Below, piece after piece: positions 37,893 to 47,170 of a stretch of DNA of 64,000 nt. The notes beneath the pieces are model-generated. The model did not search any database. It saw nothing but the letters and a program-made list of their open reading frames with translations, and was not told where the DNA came from. The stretch covers positions 682,001 to 746,000 of the forward strand of contig NZ_RXZI01000002.1 of NCBI RefSeq assembly GCF_021991925.1, given 5' to 3'. How positions within the stretch are numbered: position 1 is the first letter of the stretch; every line of letters begins with the position of its first letter. The translations under genes and the position numbers were made by a program. Source of the stretch: Sutcliffiella horikoshii. GTDB lineage: Bacteria; Bacillota; Bacilli; Bacillales; Bacillaceae_I.

Positions 37893-38058
37893 AAGTTATC
37901 GCTCCTTTCCTTACATAATTCTATTATAAAGAAAACCTCCAAAAAAATCTATGACTCTGCACTGGGTCTTTTTAGGAAATCGAAATTAATTCCATGAAAA
38001 AGTAAGCGTTTTACGGTAAAATGGAGAAAATGCTGTGAATGTTGGGGGATGTCGCCTT

Positions 38059-38385
38059 ATGAAGAAAACGGTAGAAATTTGTGTGTATGGTGCAGAGGTG
38101 CTTTGCCCAAGCTGTGTCAACCTGCCATCATCGAAAGAGACATATGAATGGCTGGAGGCGGCAGTGGCAAGAAAATTCCCAGAACAGGAATTCACCATCT
38201 CCTATATAGATATTTTCAACACGCAGGAATGTGACGGAGACAAGAAAGAATTCGCCACAAGAGTCGTGGAAGAGGATATGTTTTATCCGGTAGTAGTGAT
38301 TGAAGGAGAGATTGTGGGTGAAGGAAACCCTAAGTTAAAAACAATCTACTCTGAAATGGAAAAGCACGGATACGTGGCGTCGTAA
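38059..38385 (+). CDS. yuzD: YuzD family protein (DUF1462)
   Basis: A 108-aa thioredoxin-like-fold protein of unknown function with an N-terminal YGAEVLCPSCVNLPSS, where CPSC resembles a redox CxxC. ATG 38059 (MKKTVEICVYG) follows GGGGGA. The stop abuts the inverted repeat element at 38388. Divergent from yutI. Confidence 0.85.
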   Translation: MKKTVEICVYGAEVLCPSCVNLPSSKETYEWLEAAVARKFPEQEFTISYIDIFNTQECDGDKKEFATRVVEEDMFYPVVVIEGEIVGEGNPKLKTIYSEMEKHGYVAS

Positions 38386-38387
38386 AA

Positions 38388-38570
38388 GGCTGGTTTCGTA
38401 TACCTTATTGCTTTTCGTAGTCTTCAACTATCCGTTATATTCCTTACTATCGTGCTCTTTTCCTAGCTGTACGGAATAGAATGTGTGCCTATTTAAAAGT
38501 AGGCAAGCTGTAAAAAGTCCAATTGCCGACTTTTTACTAGGGAATAGCAACAAACTTTGAGAAAAGAGCC
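38388..38570 (-). mobile_element. Dispersed ~183-bp repeat element (copy 3, inverted)
   Basis: The complement runs GGCTCTTTTCTCAAAGTTTG to CGAAACCAGCC and includes AGTAAAAAGTC..GGACTTTTTAC. It starts 3 bp after yuzD. GTAAAA occurs at both ends (38382-38387, 38573-38578), a weak direct-repeat candidate. Confidence 0.7.
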
Positions 38571-38574
38571 TTGT

Positions 38575-38619
38575 AAAAAGAAACCCCATAAGTCGTTAAA
38601 CTTATGGGGTTTCTTTTTA
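38575..38619. terminator. Bidirectional terminator yuzD / yutJ
   Basis: AAGAAACCCCATAAGT and ACTTATGGGGTTTCTT. Confidence 0.85.
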
Positions 38620-39684
38620 TCCATTATGATATTTATACATCCACAAGATACCAGATTTCAGTAGCCTTGCAACGCGGCCTGTCAGTGGACGTTCGTTTAC
38701 GAGTCCGAAGCCGTGTTTTTTCCCAAGTGACCCAAGTACACCTTTTAGCTTGATGGCAGGAAATTCTTCAGGAGGTGTTTCTCCGTTCCAGCGCTTCATT
38801 AATACTTGGACGATTTGTTCTGCTTGTCCTTCCGCCAGCTGGGCGCTTGGAGCGTGGGGAAGGCTTGCACAGTCGCCGACAACATAGACGTTTTCATGAC
38901 CAGGAATGTTATGCTGCTTTGTCAGTACGACACGTCCCTGTCCATCTTTCTCTACTTCAAGATCTCGAACTACTTTATTCGGCTGAATTCCAGCAGTCCA
39001 AACAATAACATCGCAATGTACCGGTTCGTCATGGTTATAGAGGGTATTCTCTTCCACACGGGTAATGTTGGAACCGTTCACTACCTCCACGCCGTGCGTC
39101 TCAAACCAATTCTGTACATACTTGCTAAGTCTTTCCGGGAAGCTTGATAGGATGATTTTTCCACGGTCAAATAGTTTAATGGTTAAGTCGGGACGGCTTT
39201 CACGCAGTTCACTGGCAATTTCAACTCCGCTTAATCCACCTCCGACAATAGCTACGACTTTGTTGGCAGGCAAATCATTTAACGCCTGGTATGCTTTTCT
39301 GGATTTATTGATGGTCTGGATACTGTATGTGTATTCTTCCGCCCCAGGAATATCATGATATTTATCCTCACAGCCAAGTCCGATGATCAGATCGTCAAAA
39401 GAAAGGGTGCTCTGATCTTCAAAGTGAACCATTTTCTCTTCCATATCCACTTTTGTAACTTCCCCATATTTGACAGAAAGCCTTTCATGTTCTGGAAAAG
39501 TGACACGTACATGATGGTCTGAAATCGTTCCCGCAGCTAACGCATAAAATTCCGTTTTCAAACTATGGTAGGGAGCCCTGTCCACTAGCACAATTTCAGT
39601 ATCAGATGGTAATTGATTAGGTAGCAGACGGTGAAGAATACGCATTCCACCATAACCTGCGCCAAGCACAACAAGTTTTTTCAT
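38617..39684 (-). CDS. yutJ: NADH dehydrogenase-like flavoprotein YutJ
   Basis: A 355-aa type II NADH dehydrogenase-like FAD protein. FAD-binding VVLGAGYGGMRIL at the N-terminus, NAD-binding VAIVGGGLSGVEIASELRE near 145, and the second FAD motif NVYVVGDCASLPH near 270. Shorter than YumB and lacking a clear C-terminal membrane-anchoring helix. Electron acceptor unknown. Confidence 0.88.
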   Translation of the reverse strand: MKKLVVLGAGYGGMRILHRLLPNQLPSDTEIVLVDRAPYHSLKTEFYALAAGTISDHHVRVTFPEHERLSVKYGEVTKVDMEEKMVHFEDQSTLSFDDLIIGLGCEDKYHDIPGAEEYTYSIQTINKSRKAYQALNDLPANKVVAIVGGGLSGVEIASELRESRPDLTIKLFDRGKIILSSFPERLSKYVQNWFETHGVEVVNGSNITRVEENTLYNHDEPVHCDVIVWTAGIQPNKVVRDLEVEKDGQGRVVLTKQHNIPGHENVYVVGDCASLPHAPSAQLAEGQAEQIVQVLMKRWNGETPPEEFPAIKLKGVLGSLGKKHGFGLVNERPLTGRVARLLKSGILWMYKYHNG

Positions 39685-40042
39685 AGCAGCTAAAACCCCT
39701 TTTCAAGCTAGTAAAGTCTTCATAATATAATGAACGCACACCGATTTAAAGGTGTTTTTGGAATATAATAGTAGGAATCTAGTAATATTTAATAGTTTTA
39801 TGTGAAGAAAAATACATATTATGATACAATTGCGCTTTCATTTGACAAAATGTATAACACGATTAAATAAAATAACATTAAAAGTATATCGAAATTATGA
39901 CAAAATAACAACATTCTTTCAGAAAATAGTTCAGCTTTCGCTAAGTATCTCCATTATCAGCAAGCGTCCAAAAAATACGCTTGATAATTGACGTTTTAAG
40001 GAAAAAAAGGTAGCATGAAAGGGCAATAGAGGGGTGAAAATA
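39685..40042. other. Divergent yutJ-yuzB intergenic region
   Basis: AT-rich 358 bp with a 12-bp hairpin (ATTATC..AAGCGT / ACGCTTGATAAT, 39953-39990, 3-base bulge). Probably both promoters; no supported gene. Confidence 0.4.
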
Positions 40043-40279
40043 GTGAAGCCGATCATCGAATTTTGTATAAGCAATCTAGCCAGTGGTTCACAAAAGGCAA
40101 GAGAAGTATTGGAAAAAGATCCAAATCTGGATATAGTGGAATATGGATGTCTAGGTTATTGCGGTAAATGCTTCGACACGCTTTTTGCGCTTGTGAACGG
40201 TGATGTCGTCTCGGGTGAAACGCCGGATGAACTGGTGGACAACATATATATCTATTTGGAAGAAAACCCAATGTTTTAA
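40043..40279 (+). CDS. yuzB: YuzB family protein (DUF1450)
   Basis: A 78-aa thioredoxin-fold/ferredoxin-like protein of unknown role. Conserved [31 protein letters not shown] and YLEENPMF; four cysteines suggest a metal or disulfide. GTG 40043 follows GAGGGGTG by 6 bases and gives the family's usual 78-aa length, so the upstream GTG 40034 is not used. Confidence 0.88.
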   Translation: MKPIIEFCISNLASGSQKAREVLEKDPNLDIVEYGCLGYCGKCFDTLFALVNGDVVSGETPDELVDNIYIYLEENPMF

Positions 40280-40295
40280 TGGGGCTCGTTACGCA

Positions 40296-40337
40296 TAAAA
40301 AAGCAAGGAACCGTCCATGTGGTTCCTTGCTTTTTAT
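40296..40337. terminator. Bidirectional terminator yuzB / DUF2225 gene
   Basis: AAAAAGCAAGGAACC and GGTTCCTTGCTTTTT. Confidence 0.85.
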
Positions 40338-40343
40338 TTATTC

Positions 40344-41036
40344 TTAGCTTGTAGCCTGCAGCTTAGTGGCAGTCCGGATTTCATACCAGCGTTCTCTTGC
40401 TTTTTCAACTAGCCGCTTTTCCTTTTCTTTTGTTTTATGCTGGATGACCAATTGAAAATAGCGGAATGCCTGCCTTTCGTTTTCGAGCCTGGTGTGAAGA
40501 TCTCCAATAAAATAAAGGAGCTTTATTTCGGACATTTCTTTTTCTTCAAAATCCCCTGTGGAATAAGAGATTTCGAATTGTTCTACTGCAAGTTTGAGAA
40601 ATCGTTGTTCCTGGGTGGTGTTTTTTTCAACGGTACGGTAGATCCAAGCAAGTCGAAGATATAGACCTGCCATGACGATAGCCGTCTCTTTCTTTATTAT
40701 TCCAGAATATATACCCAGCTTGTAGGCATTGATGGCGGTTTTGACCGTCCGTGTCTGACCAAAGTCTTTGAATTGCCAATGTTTTTGTATTTTTGTCCGG
40801 ATTGCCTGAAGAGATTCTGCCGTGAACTTGTTGCTAAATTCATCTGTGACAGCATATCCACAATGGGGACAGACAGATACATAATAGAGGAGAGGGTTTG
40901 TCTCTTCGGAGTGGTAAGTGGAGCAAAAATCCGTGTCATGTGTTAGAGGGCGAATATAACGGGATTTTACTTTCAATGTACTATATGAATGATTGCAATT
41001 ACCACATGAAATATCGCGTTTATAATATTGTTCCAT
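40344..41036 (-). CDS. DUF2225 family zinc-finger/TPR-like protein
   Basis: A 230-aa cytosolic protein. The N-terminal zinc-binding part has CGNC, a further Cys in TDFCSTYH and CPHCGYAVTDEF. The helical C-terminal region (YLRLAWIYR, FEEKEMSEIKLLYFIGDLHTR) resembles tetratricopeptide repeats. Matches DUF2225 proteins of Bacillales; function unknown. Confidence 0.8.
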   Translation of the reverse strand: MEQYYKRDISCGNCNHSYSTLKVKSRYIRPLTHDTDFCSTYHSEETNPLLYYVSVCPHCGYAVTDEFSNKFTAESLQAIRTKIQKHWQFKDFGQTRTVKTAINAYKLGIYSGIIKKETAIVMAGLYLRLAWIYRTVEKNTTQEQRFLKLAVEQFEISYSTGDFEEKEMSEIKLLYFIGDLHTRLENERQAFRYFQLVIQHKTKEKEKRLVEKARERWYEIRTATKLQATS

Positions 41037-41337
41037 CCAAACACCCTTCCTTGATAATTTAATACAAAAGTACCATAAATACTCTCAGGTAACAACTTTA
41101 ATGATTCTATATACCTACATTTAAAGCGTGTTTTTTTCCTTGACTATACATTATTTTGTAAAAGTTGGGTAATTTATTTAAGAGGACCTTGGTTTGATAA
41201 CGGTTTTGTTCCATCTGTTACATTTTTACAGAAAAAAAGTTCTTTCAAACGCTTTCATTTCGTAGTAAAGTGTTAATGTGATAGTTAGATGTCTGACGAC
41301 AAACAACTTGCAGAAATTTCAAATAGAGGTGAATTTT
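41037..41337. other. Divergent intergenic region upstream of yutK
   Basis: About 300 bp, AT-rich. Contains TTCAAACGCTTTCA at 41244-41257, which resembles a CcpA cre site in its 3' ten bases but mismatches at positions 2-3. No gene seen. Confidence 0.4.
41244..41257 (+). promoter_or_regulatory. Candidate cre (CcpA) site upstream of yutK
   Basis: TTCAAACGCTTTCA against consensus TGWAAACGNTWNCA; two mismatches. Nucleoside transporters of the nupC type are known CcpA targets in Bacillus, so the placement is reasonable. Confidence 0.3.
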
Positions 41338-42573
41338 ATGAATAATATCCTTTGGGGATTAATGGGGATTGCCGTTATTTTTGTAATCGCATTCCTACTT
41401 TCAGAAAACAAAAGAAAGATCAAGATCCGCACTATTTTAGGCGGTTTAGCTATTCAATTGTTATTTGCTTTTATCGTTTTAAAGTGGGAGTTTGGTCGTA
41501 AAGCTTTCCTTGGCTTGACTGAACTAGTTCAAAATATCATCAATTACGCAAACGAAGGAATTGGATTCCTCTTCGGTCCTGTACTAGGTAACCCTGGCGC
41601 AGAAGCGACTGGTTTTGTATTCGCGTTTCACGTATTGACGATCATCATTTTCTTCTCTGCTTTAATTTCTGTTTTATATTACCTTGGTATCATGCAAATT
41701 GTCATTCGCTTCCTTGGTGGCGGACTTGCAAAACTTTTAGGGACAAGCAGAACAGAATCCCTATCCGCTTCCGCTAACATTTTCGTTGGTCAAACAGAAG
41801 CACCTTTAGTTATCCGTCCTTATATCGCAGGCATGACAAAATCTGAATTGTTCGCGGTCATGACAGGTGGACTAGCATCTGTAGCCGGTTCTGTATTGTT
41901 TGGTTATGCGGCACTTGGAATTCCTTTGGAGTACCTATTGGCAGCTAGTTTCATGGCAGCTCCTGGTGGATTGATTATGGCAAAAATGCTTATTCCTGAA
42001 ACGGAAGAACCAAAAACAGATCCAAATGCCCAAATCGGTGAATCTGAAGATGACAGAGCGACTAATGTCATTGATGCTGCTGCTCGCGGTGCATCTGACG
42101 GTTTAAAACTTGCACTTAACGTTGGTGCGATGCTACTGGCATTTATCGCATTGATTGCACTTATCAACGGTATTCTTGGTGGAGTAGGTGGTTGGTTCGG
42201 TGCTGATAACTTCTCCTTAGACTTTATCCTTGGTTATCTATTCGCGCCATTGGCGTTCGTAATCGGTATCCCTTGGAGTGAAGCGGTAGCGGCTGGTAAC
42301 TTGATCGGTCAAAAACTTGTATTGAACGAGTTTGTTGCATACTCTACATTCTCTGCACAGCTAGATATATTCAGTGATAAGTCCATCGCGGTCATTTCTT
42401 TCGCACTGTGTGGATTCGCGAACCTTTCTTCCTTGGCAATTTTACTTGGTGGTCTTGGGAACTTAGCTCCAAGCCGTCGTCCGGATATTGCAAGATTAGG
42501 GTTCCGTGCAATCATCGCAGGTACGCTTTCTAACCTGTTAAGTGCTGCGATTGCTGGTATGTTCTTGTTCTAA
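41338..42573 (+). CDS. yutK: NupC-family nucleoside transporter YutK
   Basis: Concentrative nucleoside transporter (411 aa, about ten helices) in the cytoplasmic membrane. Family motifs [30 protein letters not shown], and the C-terminal [17 protein letters not shown] are present. ATG 41338 ([10 protein letters not shown]) follows GAGGTG; the longer frame to 41278 is rejected. Confidence 0.92.
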   Translation: MNNILWGLMGIAVIFVIAFLLSENKRKIKIRTILGGLAIQLLFAFIVLKWEFGRKAFLGLTELVQNIINYANEGIGFLFGPVLGNPGAEATGFVFAFHVLTIIIFFSALISVLYYLGIMQIVIRFLGGGLAKLLGTSRTESLSASANIFVGQTEAPLVIRPYIAGMTKSELFAVMTGGLASVAGSVLFGYAALGIPLEYLLAASFMAAPGGLIMAKMLIPETEEPKTDPNAQIGESEDDRATNVIDAAARGASDGLKLALNVGAMLLAFIALIALINGILGGVGGWFGADNFSLDFILGYLFAPLAFVIGIPWSEAVAAGNLIGQKLVLNEFVAYSTFSAQLDIFSDKSIAVISFALCGFANLSSLAILLGGLGNLAPSRRPDIARLGFRAIIAGTLSNLLSAAIAGMFLF

Positions 42574-42583
42574 AAATGAGAGA

Positions 42584-42622
42584 TCCACTCGTCTATATAT
42601 GTAGGCGGGTGGATTTTTTTAA
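42584..42622 (+). terminator. yutK terminator
   Basis: ATCCACTCGTCTA and TAGGCGGGTGGAT (G-U pairs) then seven T. Confidence 0.8.
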
Positions 42623-42631
42623 AAAAATTGG

Positions 42632-42728
42632 ATGAAGACCTATTAGAGAAGATATTCGTGCGATAGAGGTCTTCATAAGTGGAATGAAAATCTTCTGGGG
42701 AAGATTCCTGAGCAAAAGGAGTCTTCAC
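42632..42728. repeat. 52-bp repeat array, two units
   Basis: Units start at 42632 and 42684. The first is ATGAAGACCTAT...ATAGAGGTCTTCAT, a 45-bp inverted-repeat body, then AAGTGGA. The second keeps ATGAA and GTCTTCAC at the same offsets. Layout matches 15509 and 57132. Confidence 0.75.
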
Positions 42729-42752
42729 CTTTATAATCCTTCTATCATAACC

Positions 42753-42806
42753 AGAAAAACCCATGTTATCATGCTTTGCTAGAAGCATTCGATACATGGG
42801 TTTTTC
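42753..42806. terminator. Large hairpin / terminator before dapF
   Basis: GAAAAACCCATGT and ACATGGGTTTTTC enclose a second stem ATGCTT/AAGCAT. Usable in both directions. Confidence 0.7.
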
Positions 42807-42895
42807 ATATAAAACGGGGGATATTTCTATTGTGTTCACTCCTTTATGTATTTATACTTGAAGAAATAAATTATTTTTGGAGGAATAGTAAAAAA

Positions 42896-43750
42896 ATGCG
42901 CTCCTTTGAATTCACCAAGATGCACGGACTAGGAAACAACTATATATATGTGAATATGTTTGAAGAAAAGTTAAAAGAAGAAGAGTTATCAAATCTTGCC
43001 GTCAAGGTGGCAAACATCCATACCGGAATCGGATCTGATGGGATGATTTTGATATGTCCTTCAGAGATAGCGCCAGTTAAAATGCGAATCTTCAATAACG
43101 ATGGATCCGAAGGAAAAAACTGTGGGAATGGTCTTCGCTGTGTGGCAAAATATGCTTACGAGCACGGAATCGTTCAGACAGAGATTTTTAAAATTGAAAC
43201 ACTTTCAGGACTAGTGGAAGCCGAAATGGAAGTGGCAGAAGGAAAGGTTACTTCTGTAACAATCGACATGGGAGAACCAAGGCTCTCTACAAAGGAAATT
43301 CCGATACTAATGGAGGAAAAAGAAGCCCTAGTTGCGGAACCATTCACAGTGGACGGAGAAACTTACGAAATAACCACAGTGTCCATGGGGAACCCACACG
43401 TTATTTTTTATCTGGATGATATAAAAGATGCTCCTCTAACGACCCTTGGTCCTGTAGTAGAAAAGGATTATCGCTTTCCTGAGGGGGTAAATGTGGAGTT
43501 CGTCGAGGTTGTCGCAGATGATGAGTTGCACTTCCGCGTTTGGGAGAGAGGTTCTGGCATCACCCAGGCATGTGGTACAGGTGCATGTGCTGCAGTAGTG
43601 GCGTCTGTCCTGAACAACAAAACGGCCCGTGACAAGGAAACGGTCGTTCATCTGGCAGGGGGAGACCTCTTTATCACATGGACGAAGGAAGGATCGGTTA
43701 AAATGCGCGGTCCTGCAGAAGTCATTTGTACAGGATCTTTCTATTATTAA
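42896..43750 (+). CDS. dapF: Diaminopimelate epimerase DapF
   Basis: Converts LL- to meso-diaminopimelate for lysine and cell wall (284 aa). The two catalytic cysteines lie in [10 protein letters not shown] (Cys about 76) and [11 protein letters not shown] (about 223). Substrate-binding [11 protein letters not shown] at the N-terminus. GGAGGA precedes ATG 42896; the earlier in-frame start at 42776 crosses the terminator hairpin and is not used. Confidence 0.94.
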   Translation: MRSFEFTKMHGLGNNYIYVNMFEEKLKEEELSNLAVKVANIHTGIGSDGMILICPSEIAPVKMRIFNNDGSEGKNCGNGLRCVAKYAYEHGIVQTEIFKIETLSGLVEAEMEVAEGKVTSVTIDMGEPRLSTKEIPILMEEKEALVAEPFTVDGETYEITTVSMGNPHVIFYLDDIKDAPLTTLGPVVEKDYRFPEGVNVEFVEVVADDELHFRVWERGSGITQACGTGACAAVVASVLNNKTARDKETVVHLAGGDLFITWTKEGSVKMRGPAEVICTGSFYY

Positions 43751-43795
43751 TCACAATGGCTTGTTCCTTTTGCATATACTATTAAAGCAGTAAGT

Positions 43796-43824
43796 TTGAG
43801 CAGACTTCCGTTTCACGATATAAT
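43796..43824 (+). promoter_or_regulatory. Promoter of yutM
   Basis: TTGAGC, 17 bp, TATAAT (43819-43824), 41 bp before the ATG. Confidence 0.7.
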
Positions 43825-43864
43825 GAAGCTAATGGAACTGGAAATACATTGGGAGGTGTAATAT

Positions 43865-44227
43865 ATGAGTGATGTCATTACCATAACAGAAGCAGCAGCT
43901 TTTCAAATAAAAGATATGATGAAAGAACACGGCGATGAATCCGTCTTTTTACGTGTGGGCGTGAAAGGTGGAGGGTGTAGCGGTCTTTCTTACGGTATGG
44001 GCTTTGAAGAAGAAAAAGGCGAAAAGGACATCGAACTGGAACAGCACGGAATCAAAATCTTAATCGATGCTGAAAGCAAGCCAATTCTTCAAGACGTAAA
44101 AATTGATTTCAAACAATCCATGATGGGCGGCGGATTCACCATCGACAACCCGAACGCCATCGCTAACTGTGGCTGTGGTTCTTCCTTCCGTACAGCGACA
44201 AACACCGGTACACCGGAGGAATGTTAA
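43865..44227 (+). CDS. yutM: A-type Fe-S carrier YutM (HesB/ErpA-like)
   Basis: A 120-aa carrier that accepts clusters from SufBCD and passes them to client enzymes. Ligand cysteines are in GGGCSGLSYGMGF and the C-terminal NCGCGSSF. GGGAGGTG precedes the ATG. Works with YutI and SufCDSUB encoded in the same window. Confidence 0.92.
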   Translation: MSDVITITEAAAFQIKDMMKEHGDESVFLRVGVKGGGCSGLSYGMGFEEEKGEKDIELEQHGIKILIDAESKPILQDVKIDFKQSMMGGGFTIDNPNAIANCGCGSSFRTATNTGTPEEC

Positions 44228-44237
44228 ATTAAAAGTC

Positions 44238-44277
44238 AAAAACTTGGGTAGCCTGTCAGGTTATCCAAGTTTTTTTG
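44238..44277 (+). terminator. yutM terminator
   Basis: AAAACTTGG..AGCCTG / CAGGTTATCCAAGTTTTTTT. Confidence 0.8.
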
Positions 44278-44360
44278 TTGTGATTATTTTCCAAAATTAT
44301 GAAACCAACTGCCACCTTAAACCGTCTATATAGTTAGGGATAAAAAGAGGAGTGGTCGCA

Positions 44361-45026
44361 GTGAAAGGGAAAAGGAGCATGACAATTATTCTTTTGTCGG
44401 CACTAGGATTTGCAAGTATCGGTACTTCCTGTCAAGGAGTGGATACACAGGCCAGTGAGTCATACCAACTTCATTCAATAAAACCAACGAATGTCCGCAT
44501 GGCGATACCATCTACTACATTTTTCATAGATAGCAATCAAGCAGAAGAAGGTACGGAAGGCCGTACGGAGACAGTAGAAAAGCCAATTGAGGCTCCTCGT
44601 GAAGATCCTCCTGAACCTGACACAGTTGACCATAACGAAGATGAGGTAGAAGAGCAGACTGAAACTGTCACCATCGGAGACTACACCTACCATAAAATAA
44701 ATGACGATAGATTTACGAAAACAATAGCCATTGCAGAAAAGTATGGTGCCGACCTTTATGGGATTCCGGAATCTGACGGATTCATGATCTACCATAAGAC
44801 AGAAGGAATTTTACTTTCTATGAGTACAGGGGCGGCAGTTGCAGAGCTTGCAAATGCAGATGTATTAATGGATTATTTTTCTACCGGCGATTGGACAGAG
44901 TATACGGGGATAGTGGAAGGGATTAAACACGTTCTGCAAACTGGGGAAGAAATTAATGTAGATCTTGGGGATTATGTAGGATATCTCATCAGCCTCGATA
45001 ATGGCAGGATTGTTGTGTTTTGGTAG
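44361..45026 (+). CDS. Secreted/anchored hypothetical protein with acidic linker
   Basis: About 221 aa, not recognised. A basic, hydrophobic N-terminus (RSMTIILLSALGFASIGTSC) looks like a signal peptide; the Cys is not preceded by a good lipobox. Residues ~65-105 are Glu/Pro/Thr-rich, followed by a compact C-terminal domain (TVTIGDYTYHKINDDRFTKT to the end). GTG 44361 follows GAGGAG by 8 bases and is preferred to GTG 44352. Confidence 0.65.
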   Translation: MKGKRSMTIILLSALGFASIGTSCQGVDTQASESYQLHSIKPTNVRMAIPSTTFFIDSNQAEEGTEGRTETVEKPIEAPREDPPEPDTVDHNEDEVEEQTETVTIGDYTYHKINDDRFTKTIAIAEKYGADLYGIPESDGFMIYHKTEGILLSMSTGAAVAELANADVLMDYFSTGDWTEYTGIVEGIKHVLQTGEEINVDLGDYVGYLISLDNGRIVVFW

Positions 45027-45030
45027 ATGT

Positions 45031-45072
45031 ATAAAACAAGAAAAGCACCTTTCCAATAGAGAGGTGCTTTTT
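45031..45072. terminator. Bidirectional terminator
   Basis: AAAAGCACCT and AGGTGCTTTTT between convergent genes. Confidence 0.75.
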
Positions 45073-45082
45073 GCATGCATAT

Positions 45083-45616
45083 TTATTTTGTACTTTTCCA
45101 GCGGTAGAAGAAGCATGCGCCTAGAACAAGTGCCACTCCTAGGGTACCGATAACTGCATTTTGTGTGGAGAAACTAGCGAATGGCTTTGTATCATCTGTC
45201 GGAACAGTTCCTTTCCCAAGTTCCTTTAAGTCGGACTGGGCGTGAGCAAGCTCTGCTGTTCTTGAACAAAGGTATGTGGTGTATTCTCCATCCTCCAAAT
45301 GGGCATAAACCAAGTATTCTTTGTCTTGTTCAAAATTAACCCCACATGCCGCGGAGTCCATGGCAGTGTAAATAACTACTTCCTTTGTGTTGACACCTTT
45401 CCATGTACTTGACACGCTTAACTTTACTTGTGTTGTACTGTTGTATTTTTCATTTACATCTAACACTTTTCCTGTGAATACGGCATCCATTTTTGCCAGT
45501 TCCTCTTGCGGCGTACCCGGTGGCAAGCAGGAACATGCATAGCCTGTTGATGAGAAGAACGGTAGGGATAGGATAGTGAGGAGAAAAGAAAGAACAGCAA
45601 CTTTGAAGAATTTCAT
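45083..45616 (-). CDS. TIMP/NTR-like secreted protein with C-terminal anchor
   Basis: About 177 aa. Signal peptide (VAVLSFLLTILSLPFFSSTG) leads to mature CSCLPPGTPQEELAKMDAVF, the N-terminal pattern of netrin/TIMP-like domains in bacteria, with further Cys at AACGVNF and YLCSRTAEL likely in disulfides. A C-terminal helix (VIGTLGVALVLGACFFYRWK) anchors it to the membrane. ATG 45616 follows GAGGTGA by 8 bases. Role unknown. Confidence 0.75.
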   Translation of the reverse strand: MKFFKVAVLSFLLTILSLPFFSSTGYACSCLPPGTPQEELAKMDAVFTGKVLDVNEKYNSTTQVKLSVSSTWKGVNTKEVVIYTAMDSAACGVNFEQDKEYLVYAHLEDGEYTTYLCSRTAELAHAQSDLKELGKGTVPTDDTKPFASFSTQNAVIGTLGVALVLGACFFYRWKSTK

Positions 45617-45706
45617 TTGGCTGATCACCTCATTAGGTTTGTTATTAGGTTAGACGTTGAGTGTTGGTGGAAGGTTACAGGCGAAAAGAATTATTGGTTT
45701 ACTAAT

Positions 45707-45742
45707 CAAAAAAACCAACCCTTATTTCCACAAGGGTTGGCT
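45707..45742 (-). terminator. yumC terminator
   Basis: On the minus strand CCAACCCTT / AAGGGTTGG followed by TTTTTTT. Confidence 0.8.
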
Positions 45743-45759
45743 GCACTTTCATAGTCGGT

Positions 45760-46752
45760 TTAGAATAAACTAGTACTATGAAGCGGTTGTACTTTCGCTT
45801 TTGGATCGATATAAGATTTTGCATTGTTTACGGCAGTTGGTGCTTCACCAAAGCCACAAGCAATTAGTTTCACTTTTCCTTCGTATGTGCAGATATCACC
45901 AGCTGCATAGATTCCGGAGATGTTCGTTTCCATTTTGGAGTTGACCACTATGGAATTCTTTTCGATTTCAAGTCCCCAATCCTTGATAGGACCAAGAGAG
46001 GAAACGAATCCATAGTTGACAATAACATCATCCACATCCAACACTTCACGATCTTCGGATTTCACTTTTTCGAGGACAACCTGATTGATTGCGTTGTCGT
46101 CACCGATTAGTTCTGCCGGAACGTATGGCGTTTTGATTTCCACTTTGGAATTCATTAGTGTCTCCACGCTGTGCTCATGTGCACGGAACTTGTCACGACG
46201 ATGTACAAGTGTCACTTTCTCAGCAATCGGCTCTAGCATTAGTGCCCAGTCAACTGCAGAATCTCCGCCACCAAATACCACGACTTTTTTACCGGCAAAC
46301 TTATTCATATCATCAACAAAGTAGTGGATGTTCTTGTTTTCGTAATCCGTTGCGTTTTCAAGCTCAAGACGGCGTGGTTGGAAGGCTCCATTGCCTGCTG
46401 TGATGATAACGGCTTTGGAATAATGGGTTTCTTTATCCGTCACAATTTTAAAGGTGCCATCGCCCATTTTTTCAAGAGTTTGAACGGATTGCTCCAATGC
46501 AACCGTTGGCTCAAATTTGGCCATTTGCTCCTTTAGGTTGTTGATTAATTCTTGTGCACGGATCTTCGGGAATCCGGCAATATCATATATGTACTTTTCA
46601 GGGTATAACGCGGATAACTGCCCACCCAATTGTGGTAGACTTTCAATGATTTTGACGCTTGCCTGCCTCATACCTCCGTAGAAAGCAGTGAATAATCCTG
46701 TAGGACCTCCACCAATGATGGTGATGTCAAATACTTTTTGCTCTTCGCTCAT
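45760..46752 (-). CDS. yumC: Ferredoxin/flavodoxin-NADP+ reductase YumC (thioredoxin-reductase type)
   Basis: A 330-aa FAD enzyme passing electrons between NADPH and ferredoxin or flavodoxin. FAD motif [22 protein letters not shown] motif [17 protein letters not shown], and the second FAD motif [21 protein letters not shown]. It lacks the CxxC of thioredoxin reductase, which defines the YumC type. Divergent from yumB. Confidence 0.93.
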   Translation of the reverse strand: MSEEQKVFDITIIGGGPTGLFTAFYGGMRQASVKIIESLPQLGGQLSALYPEKYIYDIAGFPKIRAQELINNLKEQMAKFEPTVALEQSVQTLEKMGDGTFKIVTDKETHYSKAVIITAGNGAFQPRRLELENATDYENKNIHYFVDDMNKFAGKKVVVFGGGDSAVDWALMLEPIAEKVTLVHRRDKFRAHEHSVETLMNSKVEIKTPYVPAELIGDDNAINQVVLEKVKSEDREVLDVDDVIVNYGFVSSLGPIKDWGLEIEKNSIVVNSKMETNISGIYAAGDICTYEGKVKLIACGFGEAPTAVNNAKSYIDPKAKVQPLHSTSLF

Positions 46753-46998
46753 CTGTACCTATCCCCCTAAACGATTGTTTACTTTCTTTCTTTATCATAG
46801 CATAATTTTCTCACAATTTCTGTTTTCAACCTTAGAAAAAGGGGAACATATACTGAAAATAGGTAGAAGTTTTGGAATACAAAGGATAGTTATAACAGAG
46901 ATTGCCTATTTTCCGAATATTTTAAAGCTTTTTAAACTATGATTTTGTCTTGAAAAAAAGACCGAAAAAGAATATGATGGTATGTAGGTTAAGTTTCT
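46753..46998. other. yumC side of the yumC-yumB intergenic region
   Basis: AT-rich; presumably the yumC promoter on the minus strand. No gene seen. Confidence 0.35.
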
Positions 46999-47016
46999 TT
47001 GTGACAAATTTCGCAC
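46999..47016. promoter_or_regulatory. Rex-like half-matched operator (distal)
   Basis: TTGTGAC-AAAT-TTCGCAC keeps the 7-4-7 architecture of the Rex consensus TTGTGAA-N4-TTCACAA with three mismatches. Confidence 0.35.
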
Positions 47017-47033
47017 TTTTTTGCCGTCCGTAT

Positions 47034-47051
47034 TCGTGAAGTATTTCACAA
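47034..47051. promoter_or_regulatory. Rex-like operator (proximal) upstream of yumB
   Basis: TCGTGAA-GTAT-TTCACAA differs from the Rex consensus TTGTGAA-N4-TTCACAA at one position. Its centre is 35 bp from the distal site and ~30 bp upstream of a TATAGT (47079-47084). Confidence 0.6.
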
Positions 47052-47170
47052 TCATTTATTTCTAATAAATTTTATCTTTATAGTGGATAGTAAGAATGGG
47101 TATAGTGAGATTTGTTTCATGTCTTCATATTTATTTTATAAAAAATTTCAATATAAAAGGTGTGATTCAT

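Noticed and set aside
39953-39990. Terminator upstream of yuzB
   Set aside because: Hairpin lacks a following T run and sits in a divergent promoter region.
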